From positions 1 through 64,000 of the forward strand of contig NZ_JAFIWA010000007.1 of NCBI RefSeq assembly GCF_018588945.1: a stretch of 64,000 nt of DNA, in the 5' to 3' direction. The notes under the pieces are model-generated. The model had not been told where the DNA came from. It ran no database searches and was given only the letters and a program-made list of their open reading frames with translations. Of the stretch, positions 42,374-52,022 are shown one piece after another. The translations under genes and the position numbers were made by a program. The DNA is from Microbacterium flavescens. Its GTDB lineage: Bacteria; Actinomycetota; Actinomycetes; Actinomycetales; Microbacteriaceae. Position 1 is the first letter of the stretch; every line of letters begins with the position of its first letter.

Positions 42374-42444
42374 CGCGAGACCGCATCGGTGCACCGAGGG
42401 TGCAGCTACCGGCCGCGGTTTCGGTGCACCGATGCGGTCTCGCG
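42374..42444. repeat. Perfect 24-bp inverted repeat element
   Basis: Arms 42374-42397 and 42421-42444 are perfect 24-base reverse complements around a 23-base GC-rich loop, in the gap between ilvE and the FAH gene. Each arm contains the palindrome TCGGTGCACCGA, so the arm also folds on itself. No T-tract. It looks like a REP/MITE-type element that may also stop transcription. Confidence 0.85.
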
Positions 42445-42472
42445 AGAACGGGGGTTCACGCGGGCGGACAGG

Positions 42473-43579
42473 TCAGGCGTCGAGGCGCAGGAGCCAGCCG
42501 TGCTTGTCCTCGCGGCGGCCGTACTGGATGTCGGTGAGCTCCTCGCGCAGCGAGAGCGCCAGCTCGCCGATGGGCTGCTCGTCGACGAAGTCCTTGCCCT
42601 TGAGGACGCCGATCGGCGTGACGACGGCGGCGGTGCCGCACGCGAACACCTCGACGATGTCGCCGGATGCCACGCCCTGGCGCCACTCGTCGAACGAGAC
42701 CGCGCGGCCCTCGACCTTGTGACCGCGGTCCATCGCGAGCTGCAGGATCGAGTCGCGCGTGATGCCCTCGAGGATCGAGTCGGACTGAGGGGTGACGATG
42801 GTGCCGTCCTTGTAGACGAACACGACGTTCATGCCGCCGAGCTCCTCGACGTTGCGGTCCTGGTCGAGGAAGACGACCTGGTCGCACTCGTTCTCGTACG
42901 CCTCGGACTGCGGCAGCAGCGACGCGGCGTAGTTGCCGCCGGTCTTGGCCGCACCCGTGCCGCCCTTGCCGGCCCGCGCGTAGTCCTCGCTCAGCCAGAT
43001 CGACACCGGCCGCACGCCGCCCGTGAAGTACGCGCCCGCGGGCGAGGCGATCACGTAGTAGCCGACCTTGTGCGCGGGGCGCACGCCGAGGAACGCCTCC
43101 TTCGCGAACATGAACGGACGCAGGTAGAGGCTCTGGTCGGCGCCCGAGGGCACCCAGTCGCCGTCGACCGCGATGAGCTCGCGCAGCGACTGGATGAAAT
43201 ACGAGACGGGCAGCTCGGGCAGGGCGAGTCGGCGCGCCGAGCGCTGCAGGCGACGCCCGTTCTGGTCGGGGCGGAACGTGTGGATCGAGCCGTCGGTGTG
43301 ACGGTAGGCCTTGATGCCCTCGAAGATCTCCTGGCCGTAGTGCAGCACCGCGGCGGCCGGGTCGAGCGACAGAGGGCCGTACGGCTGCACGCGCGGGCGG
43401 TGCCATCCGCCGCCGGTCGACCAGCAGATGTCGACCATGTGGTCGGTGAAGCTGGTGCCGAAGCCGGGGTCGGTGAGCATCTGGGCGCGCTGCTCGGCGG
43501 ACTTCGCCTGCAGATTGCGGTTGACGGTGAACTCGAGCGGGGCGAGTCCGGTGTCGGGATCGGAGTCGATGAGCGTCAT
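42473..43579 (-). CDS. ilvE: Branched-chain-amino-acid aminotransferase
   Basis: Fold-type IV PLP transaminase, last step of Val, Leu and Ile synthesis. The 368-residue protein has the catalytic lysine in AKTGGNYAASLLPQ near residue 213 and the family segment EELGGMNVVFVYKDG near residue 247. ATG at 43579 has AGGAA about 12 bases upstream. A TAACCT -10 candidate begins at the leuB stop codon on the minus strand, so ilvE may have its own transcript besides read-through from leuB. Confidence 0.96.
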   Translation of the reverse strand: MTLIDSDPDTGLAPLEFTVNRNLQAKSAEQRAQMLTDPGFGTSFTDHMVDICWSTGGGWHRPRVQPYGPLSLDPAAAVLHYGQEIFEGIKAYRHTDGSIHTFRPDQNGRRLQRSARRLALPELPVSYFIQSLRELIAVDGDWVPSGADQSLYLRPFMFAKEAFLGVRPAHKVGYYVIASPAGAYFTGGVRPVSIWLSEDYARAGKGGTGAAKTGGNYAASLLPQSEAYENECDQVVFLDQDRNVEELGGMNVVFVYKDGTIVTPQSDSILEGITRDSILQLAMDRGHKVEGRAVSFDEWRQGVASGDIVEVFACGTAAVVTPIGVLKGKDFVDEQPIGELALSLREELTDIQYGRREDKHGWLLRLDA

Positions 43580-43641
43580 GACGGCCTGTGCTTTCCTGCG
43601 GAGCGTTCCGCTGCGTTGTGGTGGCGCCTGCCGGTTCCAGG

Positions 43642-44709
43642 TTACGCCTGGAGTCGGGCGGCGATGGAGTCGCCGATCTGCGCCGTGGTGCGGGATGCCG
43701 TGCCCCGGTCCGCGATGTCGGCCTCGACCGCGCGGGTGACGGCGTCGGACTCCGCCCGCAGCCCGAGGTGATCGAGCAGCAGAGCGGTGGACAGGATCGC
43801 GGCCGTGGGGTCGGCCTTCTGCTGACCTGCGATGTCGGGCGCCGAACCGTGCACGGGCTCGAACATCGAGGGGAACGCGCCGTCGGGGTTGATGTTGCCC
43901 GATGCGGCGAGACCGATGCCACCGGTGACGGCGCCGGCCAGGTCCGTGAGGATGTCGCCGAAGAGGTTGTCGGTGACGATCACGTCGAAACGGCCCGGGT
44001 TCGTGACCAGGAAGATGGTTGCCGCGTCGACGTGCAGGTAGTCTACGGCCACCTCCGGGTGCTCCGCCGACACGGCGTCGACGATGCGCTTCCAGATGCC
44101 GCCCGCGTGCACGAGCACGTTCGTCTTGTGAACGAGCGTGACCCTCTTGCTGCGCCGCTCCGCCAGGTCGAACGCGTACCGCACGACCCGCTCCACGCCG
44201 AAGGCGGTGTTCACGGACGTCTCGTTCGCCACCTCGTGCGGCGTGCCGCGACGGATCGAGCCGCCGTTGCCGACGTACGGCCCTTCGGTGCCCTCGCGCA
44301 CGACGACGAAGTCGATGTCGCCGGCCTCGGCGAGCGGACCGGGGACGCCCGGATAGAGCTTGGAGGGACGCAGGTTGACGTAGTGGTCGAGTTCGAACCG
44401 CAGCTTCAGCAGCAGACCGCGCTCGATGTTGGCGTCCTTCAGGCGCGGGTCGCCCGGCACTCCCCCGACGGCGCCGAGCAGGATGGCGTCGTGCTGCTTG
44501 ATGGCGTCGAGATCGGCATCCGTCAGCGTCTCACCGGTCTCGAGGAAGCGCGCCGCTCCCAGCGAGAAGCGCGACTTCTCGAATCGGATGCCGCTGCCCG
44601 CGGTCGCCGCATCGAGCGCCTTCTCGGCCTCGGCGATCACCTCGGGTCCGATCCCGTCGCCCGGGATGACGGCCAGCTTCACGACGCTCGGGTCCTGCAC
44701 GCGCGGCAT
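43642..44709 (-). CDS. leuB: 3-isopropylmalate dehydrogenase
   Basis: NAD-dependent oxidative decarboxylation of 3-isopropylmalate in leucine synthesis. The 355-residue protein has [14 protein letters not shown] at the N-terminus, the substrate loop [14 protein letters not shown] near residue 107 and the metal/NAD motif [20 protein letters not shown] near residue 246. ATG has GAGGAGA upstream. It lies 37 bases after the DHA2 transporter on the same strand. Confidence 0.96.
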   Translation of the reverse strand: MPRVQDPSVVKLAVIPGDGIGPEVIAEAEKALDAATAGSGIRFEKSRFSLGAARFLETGETLTDADLDAIKQHDAILLGAVGGVPGDPRLKDANIERGLLLKLRFELDHYVNLRPSKLYPGVPGPLAEAGDIDFVVVREGTEGPYVGNGGSIRRGTPHEVANETSVNTAFGVERVVRYAFDLAERRSKRVTLVHKTNVLVHAGGIWKRIVDAVSAEHPEVAVDYLHVDAATIFLVTNPGRFDVIVTDNLFGDILTDLAGAVTGGIGLAASGNINPDGAFPSMFEPVHGSAPDIAGQQKADPTAAILSTALLLDHLGLRAESDAVTRAVEADIADRGTASRTTAQIGDSIAARLQA

Positions 44710-44746
44710 TGCTCTCCTCGCCTGGCGTCCGGCGGGGCTCCCGAGC

Positions 44747-46291
44747 TCAGTGCTCGGACGCGGACGCGGTCCTCTCCAGGGTAGTGGCCGCGATGACGGC
44801 GGCGATCACGATCAGGCCGGCGCCGATCAGCGCGGTGACGCCGACGCCCGCGTCGAAGGCGTGGGCCGCGGCATCCCTCAGCTGCTGCGCCATCCCGGGG
44901 TCCAGCTCGCGTCCGGCGGCGACCGCTCCGGCGAGGGTCTCACGCGCGGCCTCTGCCGCCTCCGCGGGAACCCCGTCCGGCAGGACGAGGCTGCCGCGGT
45001 AGAGCGCGGTCAGCAGTCCGCCGAGCACCGCAGTGCCGAGTACCGCGCCGAGCTCGTACGCGGTCTCCGACACGGCGCTCGCGGCGCCGGCCTTCTCGGG
45101 CGGGGCGCTCGAGAGGATGAGCTCGTTCGAGACCGTCTCGGCCATGCCGATGCCGATGCCCAGCGCGACGAAGGCCAGCGACAGCACCCAGACCTCGCCG
45201 TCCTGCGCGGTGACGGCGATCGTGACGTAGGCGAGCACCGACACCGCGAGCCCCGCAGGCACGATGACACGTGACGAGAAGCGCTTCGCGAGCGGCACGA
45301 CGAGGAGCCCGGCGGCGATCATCGCGACGAGACCCGGAACCAGCGCGAGCCCGGCCTCGAGAGGCGACAGGCCCACGATGAGCTGCAGGTGCTGCGCGAC
45401 GAAGAACAGGAACCCGACCAGGGCGATGACGCTCAGCAGGTTGACGAGGATCGCACCGCTGAACGAGCCGCGGCGGAACAGCGCCATGTCGAGCATCGGC
45501 GTCTCGAGCCGCAGCTGGCGGCGCACGAAGAGCACCGCGAACAGCACGCCGACCCCGAAGAGCGCCGGTGCGAGCCCGACGATGCCGTGGACGGCGAACT
45601 CCTTGATCGCGTAGACGATCGGCACCAGCGCGGCCATCGAGAGCACGATGCTCACGGGGTCGATGCGACCGGGATGCGGGTCGCGCGACTCGGGCACCAG
45701 CAGCGGAACGAGCACGAGCAGGGGCACGAGCACCGGAACGGCCATGAGGAACACCGACCCCCACGAGAAGTGCTCGAGCAGGATGCCTCCGACCACCGGT
45801 CCGAGGGCGGCACCGGCCGAGAACCCGGCCGCCCAGATCGCGATCGCGAGGCGCCGCTGATCGCGGTTCGTGAAGACCGTGCGCAGCAGCGACAGGGTCG
45901 ACGGCATCAGCATCGCTCCGAAGACGCCCATCCCCGCCCGCGCTGCGATGAGCAGCGCGGCGGTGGGCGCGAAGGCCGCGAGTGCGGACACGATGCCGAA
46001 CCCGGTCGCGCCGATCAGCAGCATCCGTCGCCGTCCGAAGCGATCTCCCAGCACGCCCATCGTGACGAGCAGTCCAGCCAGGACGAGCGGGTAGGCGTCG
46101 ATGATCCAGAGCTGCTGCGCGCTCGTCGGCTCGAGGTCCAGCGCGATCGCGGGCAGCGCGAAGCTCAGCACGGTGTTGTCGACCGAGACGAGCAGCACGG
46201 GGAGCATGAGCACCACGAGCGCGAGCCAGCCCCGCCAGCCGACCCGCTGTCCGGCGTCGGCGCGGGGCTCGATCAGGGTCGCGGTGGTCAT
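44747..46291 (-). CDS. MFS transporter, DHA2 (14-helix) drug-efflux type
   Basis: A 514-residue QacA/EmrB-like proton antiporter with 14 predicted helices. It has the family start [20 protein letters not shown] in helix 1, [16 protein letters not shown] near residue 68 and [13 protein letters not shown] in the first loop. It likely exports amphipathic or cationic compounds. ATG at 46291 has GAGGAA upstream; the long in-frame extension upstream is antisense to the TetR gene and was rejected. The divergent TetR gene and a palindrome in the gap point to local repression. Confidence 0.93.
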   Translation of the reverse strand: MTTATLIEPRADAGQRVGWRGWLALVVLMLPVLLVSVDNTVLSFALPAIALDLEPTSAQQLWIIDAYPLVLAGLLVTMGVLGDRFGRRRMLLIGATGFGIVSALAAFAPTAALLIAARAGMGVFGAMLMPSTLSLLRTVFTNRDQRRLAIAIWAAGFSAGAALGPVVGGILLEHFSWGSVFLMAVPVLVPLLVLVPLLVPESRDPHPGRIDPVSIVLSMAALVPIVYAIKEFAVHGIVGLAPALFGVGVLFAVLFVRRQLRLETPMLDMALFRRGSFSGAILVNLLSVIALVGFLFFVAQHLQLIVGLSPLEAGLALVPGLVAMIAAGLLVVPLAKRFSSRVIVPAGLAVSVLAYVTIAVTAQDGEVWVLSLAFVALGIGIGMAETVSNELILSSAPPEKAGAASAVSETAYELGAVLGTAVLGGLLTALYRGSLVLPDGVPAEAAEAARETLAGAVAAGRELDPGMAQQLRDAAAHAFDAGVGVTALIGAGLIVIAAVIAATTLERTASASEH

Positions 46292-46305
46292 GGCTTCCTC
46301 AGTTT

Positions 46306-46327
46306 CTGTACCGTCCAGCCGGTATAG
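46306..46327. promoter_or_regulatory. Candidate TetR operator
   Basis: CTGTACCG-TCCAGC-CGGTATAG, an 8-bp inverted repeat with one mismatch, between the divergent MFS and TetR genes and overlapping the likely MFS promoter (TACTAT on the minus strand lies just upstream). Confidence 0.65.
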
Positions 46328-46353
46328 TATCAGGATGCCGCGTCCGCCGTCGA

Positions 46354-46359
46354 TAGCAT
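46354..46359 (+). promoter_or_regulatory. -10 hexamer of tetR gene
   Basis: TAGCAT, 7 bases before ATG at 46367. Near-leaderless arrangement. Confidence 0.5.
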
Positions 46360-46366
46360 CGACCAC

Positions 46367-46912
46367 ATGAGCCGCCCTCCCCTCGCCCGAGACAAGGTGC
46401 TCGACGCGTTCGAGGCGATCCTCATCGACGAAGGCGAGCGCTCGGCGACGATGGACGCCACCGCTCGGGCGGCGGGCGTGTCGAAGGGCGGTCTGCTGTA
46501 CCACTTCGGCTCGAAGGATGCCCTCGAGGCGGCGCTCCTCGAGCGGCTCCATGCACTGGTCGAAGACGACGTCGCCGCGATGGCCGCCGCACCGGAAGGC
46601 CCGATCGCCTACTTCCTGCGCACGTCGGTCATGGAGAACGACCGGATCGACCGCGCGATCCTGGCCGCCTCGCGCCTCGCCCAGGGGGGCAGCGCCCCGG
46701 CTCGCGCCGCGCTCCGCGACATCCGCGATCAGTGGGCGGAACTCCTCCGCGCGCACACCAAGGACGCCACCGCGCTCGACCTGGTGATGCTGGTCAGCGA
46801 CGGCCTGTACTTCAACAACGCGCTCGAGGGCGGCTCGATCCCGGGACCGGTCCCCCGCGGCGCCGCGCTGGACGCCCTCATCGCGATGGTCGAGCGGGCC
46901 GCCAGAGCCTGA
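46367..46912 (+). CDS. TetR/AcrR family repressor
   Basis: A 181-residue TetR-type regulator. The N-terminal helix-turn-helix MDATARAAGVSKGGLLYHFG (about residues 28-47) is followed by a helical ligand-binding domain. It is divergent from the DHA2 exporter and should repress it until an exported compound binds. Convergent with serA, 18 bases apart. Confidence 0.93.
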   Translation: MSRPPLARDKVLDAFEAILIDEGERSATMDATARAAGVSKGGLLYHFGSKDALEAALLERLHALVEDDVAAMAAAPEGPIAYFLRTSVMENDRIDRAILAASRLAQGGSAPARAALRDIRDQWAELLRAHTKDATALDLVMLVSDGLYFNNALEGGSIPGPVPRGAALDALIAMVERAARA

Positions 46913-46930
46913 CGGCCGCGGCGGCGCCGA

Positions 46931-48535
46931 TCAGGACTCGGTGATCTCGATCTGGCGGAAGATGTCGGCCTGGATGTCGGACCGCACCTCGTCGAGGAGC
47001 GCGTCGGGCACCGGCGAATCGACCGTGAGCACCGAGAGCGCCTGGCCGCCGGCCTCGCGCCGTGCGATCTGCATGCCTGCGATGTTGATGCCGGCCTCGC
47101 CGAACTTCTGGCCGTACACCGCGACGATGCCGGGACGGTCGGTGTAGATCATCACGACGTGGTGCTTCTCGATCGGCAGCTCGATCGCGTAGTCGTTGAT
47201 GCCTACGAGCTTCTCGATCTGCTTCGTCCCCGTGAGCGTGCCCGAGACCGACAGCTGCGAGCCGTCGGAGAGGGCGCCGCGGAGCGTGATGATGTTGCGG
47301 TACTCGGGGCTGTCGTCGTCGACGAGGAGGCGCACCTCGACGCCGCGCTGGTCGGCGAGCAGCGGGGCGTTCACGTACGACACCGTCTCGCTGACGATGT
47401 TCGTGAAGACGCCCTTGAGCGCCGCGAGCTTCAGCACGCTGACGTCGTAGTCGTTGAGCTCGCCGTGCACCTCGACGTCGAGGCTCGTGAGCGGCGAGTG
47501 GGCCAGCGCGGCGAAGATCTGGCCGAGCTTCTCGACGAGCGGAATGCCGGGGCGCACGTAGGGGTCGATGACGCCGCCGGCGACGTTGACCGCGTCGGGC
47601 ACGAGCTCGCCGCCGAGCGCCAGTCGCACCGAGCGGGCGACGGACACGCCGGCCTTCTCCTGCGCCTCCTCGGTCGACGCGCCGAGGTGGGGCGTCACGA
47701 CGACGTTGGGCAGGTCGAGCAGTGCGTGAGCGGTGCCGCCCTCGACCGGGGGCTCGGACGTGAAGACGTCGAGCCCCGCGCCGGCGATCTCGCCGGTCGT
47801 GAGCGCGGTGTGCAGCGCCTCTTCGTCGATGAGTCCGCCGCGTGCCACGTTCACCACGACGGCGGAGGGCTTCATGAGCTTGAACTGCTCGGCGCCGATC
47901 ATGCCCGTCGTCTCGGGCGTCTTGGGCATGTGGATCGTGACGAAGTCGCTCTGCTGGAGCAGCTCGTCGAGGCTCAGCAGCTGCACGCCGAGCTGCTGCG
48001 CACGCGCGCTGGTGACGTACGGGTCGTACGCGACCACGCGCATGTCGAAGCCCTGCAGACGGGCCGCGATGAGCGCGCCGATCCGGCCGAGACCGATGAT
48101 GCCGACCGTCTTCTCGAAGAGCTCGGTGCCGGTGTACGAGCTGCGCTTCCACTGCCCCTGCGCCAGCGACGCGTGCGCGGCCGGGATGCGGCGGGCGAGG
48201 CTCAGGATGTGACCCACGGTCAGCTCGGCCGCCGAGATGATGTTCGAGGTCGGCGCGTTCACGACCATCACGCCGGCTGTCGTGGCCGTCTTGATGTCGA
48301 CGTTGTCGAGGCCGACACCCGCGCGGGCGACCACCTTGAGCACGGGCGCGGCCGCGATGGCCTCCGCGTCGATCTTGGTCGCCGACCGGATCAGCACGGC
48401 ATGCGCGTCGGCGAGGGCCGACAGGAGCGCAGGCCGGTCGGTGCCGTCGACGCTGCGCACGTCGAAGTCCGGACCCAGGGCGTCGATCGTGGCGGGAGAG
48501 AGCTCTTCGGCGATCAGAACGACAGGCTTCGTCAC
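46931..48535 (-). CDS. serA: D-3-phosphoglycerate dehydrogenase
   Basis: First step of serine synthesis. The 534-residue long form has the NAD motif GIIGLGRIGALIAARL near residue 145, catalytic Arg and Glu in NVARGGLIDEEAL near 230 and TSEPP near 260, and the His of TPHLGASTEEAQ near 283. A central ASB domain (about 320-450) and a C-terminal ACT domain (about 460-534) suit feedback inhibition by serine. GTG at 48535 has AAAGGAA upstream. A leader of about 95 bases with alternative stems precedes it. Confidence 0.97.
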   Translation of the reverse strand: MTKPVVLIAEELSPATIDALGPDFDVRSVDGTDRPALLSALADAHAVLIRSATKIDAEAIAAAPVLKVVARAGVGLDNVDIKTATTAGVMVVNAPTSNIISAAELTVGHILSLARRIPAAHASLAQGQWKRSSYTGTELFEKTVGIIGLGRIGALIAARLQGFDMRVVAYDPYVTSARAQQLGVQLLSLDELLQQSDFVTIHMPKTPETTGMIGAEQFKLMKPSAVVVNVARGGLIDEEALHTALTTGEIAGAGLDVFTSEPPVEGGTAHALLDLPNVVVTPHLGASTEEAQEKAGVSVARSVRLALGGELVPDAVNVAGGVIDPYVRPGIPLVEKLGQIFAALAHSPLTSLDVEVHGELNDYDVSVLKLAALKGVFTNIVSETVSYVNAPLLADQRGVEVRLLVDDDSPEYRNIITLRGALSDGSQLSVSGTLTGTKQIEKLVGINDYAIELPIEKHHVVMIYTDRPGIVAVYGQKFGEAGINIAGMQIARREAGGQALSVLTVDSPVPDALLDEVRSDIQADIFRQIEITES

Positions 48536-48638
48536 GGGATGGTTCCTTTGGGGGCTGTGCGCGACGGGCAGAGGCCGTCCGTCAGTGCAGGGCAGAGCGG
48601 ATGCCGCGCCGCACGCCAGCGGGGGCGAGGCCTCTGCC
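48536..48638 (-). promoter_or_regulatory. serA leader with alternative stems
   Basis: On the minus strand the 5' segment GGCAGAGGCC (48629-48638) can pair over 10 bp with GGCCTCTGCC (48567-48576) or over 7 bp with CTCTGCC (48591-48597). The two pairings exclude each other. It matches no riboswitch class I know. Confidence 0.5.
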
Positions 48639-48644
48639 AGCCTA
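48639..48644 (-). promoter_or_regulatory. -10 hexamer of serA
   Basis: TAGGCT on the minus strand, about 103 bases before the serA GTG. The RNA would start inside the first arm of the leader stem. Confidence 0.5.
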
Positions 48645-48684
48645 TCGCGGGGCGACGAGTTCCCCGACCGTGTGACGCAGAGCG

Positions 48685-49050
48685 TCAGCCGAGGAGCGAC
48701 GCGCCGTAGACGGCCGCGTACGCGACCACGTTCAGCCAGAACACCGCGACGAGGCAGAGGCCCGTGAACAGCACGAGCGCGAACTGCCACGCCGTCCGGC
48801 GCCACGAGAGCGCGAACGCGATCCCGAAGGCGGCGAGCGGGAAGACGACGGCCAGCAGCAGCACGAACCAGCCGTACCCGTTGAGGCCGAGCGGTCCGCT
48901 CGCCTGGGCGATCAGGAAGCCGAGGGCGTTCCACACCGCGTAGGCGTAGAAGAGGCCGAAGACCACCGCGATCGCGACGACGACCCAGGTCGGCATCCGC
49001 TTCGACGGGGAGGAACCGGATGCCGCGGCATCCGTCACGGAGTCGGTCAT
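48685..49050 (-). CDS. Hypothetical membrane protein
   Basis: A 121-residue protein with three predicted transmembrane helices (about 22-42, 54-76 and 86-115) after a short cytoplasmic Ser-rich start. No family is recognised. ATG at 49050 overlaps the stop of the preceding gene (ATGA), so the two are translated together and may form a complex. Confidence 0.75.
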   Translation of the reverse strand: MTDSVTDAAASGSSPSKRMPTWVVVAIAVVFGLFYAYAVWNALGFLIAQASGPLGLNGYGWFVLLLAVVFPLAAFGIAFALSWRRTAWQFALVLFTGLCLVAVFWLNVVAYAAVYGASLLG

Positions 49051-49589
49051 CGTCCGATCGCCCCCACCATGATGAAGGGCCACGGCACGAGCAGCACCAC
49101 GCCGGCGGCCAGCCACGCGAATCGCACCCACGTCTTCGACCCGATGGTCAGGAGGTACACCGCGGCGAACCAGACCACGGGTGCGAGGACGGCGAGCCAG
49201 AGGCTGATCTGGTAAGCCACGGACGACACCAGGAACTGCGCCGTGCCCTGCAGCCGCAGGCCTCCGATCAGCCATCCGACGGCGTACAGGACCGAGAACC
49301 CGCCGATGACGCCCAAGGTGATCAGCTCGGCGTTGCCCATCGGCTCGCGCACCGGCGCACCCTGCGCCACCGACTCCATCGAGCCTTGGGCCCCGGCGTC
49401 GGCGTCGGCTTCGGCGGCTTCAGCGGCCGAAACGGACTCGCTCCCCCGCCCGACGGCGCTCCACCCCTCGGGCAGCGACGCGGTCTCGGCGGTCGGTGTC
49501 GCCTCATCGCGGTCGGCGGCGCCGACATCGAGCGTCGGGTCGTCGTCACCGCCCCAGGAGAGGGCGTCTTCGTCGCGTCCGGCCGGCAT
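49047..49589 (-). CDS. Hypothetical membrane protein with acidic N-terminus
   Basis: A 180-residue protein. The N-terminal ~85 residues are acidic and low in complexity (SAAEAAEADADAG), followed by three transmembrane helices (about 90-110, 120-145 and 152-175). No family is recognised. ATG at 49589 is chosen because TACGCT ends exactly 6 bases upstream; an in-frame ATG at 49610 would precede the hexamer. Coupled to the next membrane protein by ATGA. Confidence 0.75.
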   Translation of the reverse strand: MPAGRDEDALSWGGDDDPTLDVGAADRDEATPTAETASLPEGWSAVGRGSESVSAAEAAEADADAGAQGSMESVAQGAPVREPMGNAELITLGVIGGFSVLYAVGWLIGGLRLQGTAQFLVSSVAYQISLWLAVLAPVVWFAAVYLLTIGSKTWVRFAWLAAGVVLLVPWPFIMVGAIGR

Positions 49590-49595
49590 GCCCTC

Positions 49596-49601
49596 AGCGT
49601 A
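49596..49601 (-). promoter_or_regulatory. -10 hexamer of membrane-protein pair, leaderless type
   Basis: TACGCT on the minus strand, exactly 6 bases (GAGGGC) before ATG at 49589. Confidence 0.55.
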
Positions 49602-49637
49602 CCGGTGCACCGAACGCGGTGGCCCCAGCGCAAACGA

Positions 49638-49669
49638 TGAGGCTCCCGTTCCGAAGGACGGGAGCCTCA
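49638..49669. terminator. Hairpin terminator after lipoprotein gene
   Basis: TGAGGCTCCCGT (49638-49649) pairs with ACGGGAGCCTCA (49658-49669). It lies downstream of the lipoprotein gene (minus) and upstream of the membrane-protein pair. Confidence 0.75.
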
Positions 49670-49700
49670 GCGTTCGATCTGCGGCGGTCGCGTTCGACGC

Positions 49701-50162
49701 CTACTCATGCGTGTCGACTCGGTCGGCCAGGACGCGGACCTGCGTGGCCTCGCGCTGCGTGTCGACTCGGTCGGCCAGCACCCGCACCTGCGCTGCCTCG
49801 CGCTGCGTGTCGAGACGGTCGGCCAGGACGCGGACCGAGGTGTCGGCCTGCTGTGCGCGACGAGCCCAGTACTCGGCCAGTCCTTCGTACCGAGACTGCG
49901 ACGCATCGGCGACGATGGCGGTCTGCACTCCGTCGGCGCCCTGAGCGCGCTCCGACCAGTAGTCGGCCAGGCCTTCGTACCGTGCCTGTGCGGCGGCGGC
50001 CGATCGTTCGACCTGAGCTGCCGACGGCGGCGCGTCCTGTTCGGTGCGGTTCGGGTCGACGACACCGGTCTGGCATCCGGCCAGTCCCAGTCCGACGACC
50101 GCGAGGATCGTAGCGGTGAGGGCGACCTTCCGGCCGCGACCTCCGCGCGTGATGGTGTTCAT
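49701..50162 (-). CDS. Repeat-containing lipoprotein
   Basis: A 153-residue lipoprotein: basic start, hydrophobic core and lipobox GLAGC with Cys at about residue 30. The mature chain is built of two repeat types. RYEGLADYWSERAQGAD and RYEGLAEYWARRAQQAD lie near 62 and 90. Then come 16-residue units VRVLADRxDTQREA repeated three times to the C-terminus. The charged heptad-like pattern predicts a helical coiled coil anchored to the outer face of the membrane. No family is recognised. ATG at 50162 has AGGGAG upstream. It is followed by a hairpin at 49638-49669. Confidence 0.8.
   Translation of the reverse strand: MNTITRGGRGRKVALTATILAVVGLGLAGCQTGVVDPNRTEQDAPPSAAQVERSAAAAQARYEGLADYWSERAQGADGVQTAIVADASQSRYEGLAEYWARRAQQADTSVRVLADRLDTQREAAQVRVLADRVDTQREATQVRVLADRVDTHE
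49709..49840. repeat. 48-bp tandem repeat inside lipoprotein gene
   Basis: Units 49709-49756, 49757-49804 and a partial third (49805-49840) begin GCGTGTCGA(C/G)(T/A)CGGTCGGCC. The unit is a multiple of three, so copy-number change would keep the frame. Confidence 0.85.
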
Positions 50163-50278
50163 TTGGGGGCTCCCTTGCGGTTCCGCCGGACGGGCTTCCG
50201 GCTGCCATAAGAGAGCGGAGTGCGGCCGGGGATGATACCAAAAGGACGGGCCCCCGTGGTGCGATTCCGAAGGAGAAA

Positions 50279-50305
50279 GGGCCGTCCCCTCGTGGGGAAC
50301 GGCCC
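50279..50305 (-). terminator. Intrinsic terminator of ilv operon
   Basis: GGGCCG pairs with CGGCCC and CCCC with GGGG around a 4-base loop. On the minus strand it is followed by TTTCTCCTT. Confidence 0.75.
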
Positions 50306-50349
50306 GGACCGCGGCTCCGGAGTACCGGGCGCGCGGAAGTCGAGGGACC

Positions 50350-50375
50350 GCGCCGCCTCGATCAGAGAGCGGCGC
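50350..50375 (-). terminator. Hairpin just after ilvC
   Basis: GCGCCGC (50350-50356) and GCGGCGC (50369-50375), extended outward by CGAGGG/CCCTCG, 20 bases beyond the ilvC stop. It has no T-tract; it may protect the 3' end or aid the terminator at 50279. Confidence 0.55.
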
Positions 50376-50395
50376 GACCCCTCGAAGACGTCAGG

Positions 50396-52019
<1,624 letters not shown>

Positions 52020-52022
52020 GGC

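Noticed and set aside
42374..42444. Integron attC site or phage attachment site
   Set aside because: No integrase, cassette or gene-end duplication nearby; the perfect arms fit a REP/MITE-type repeat better.
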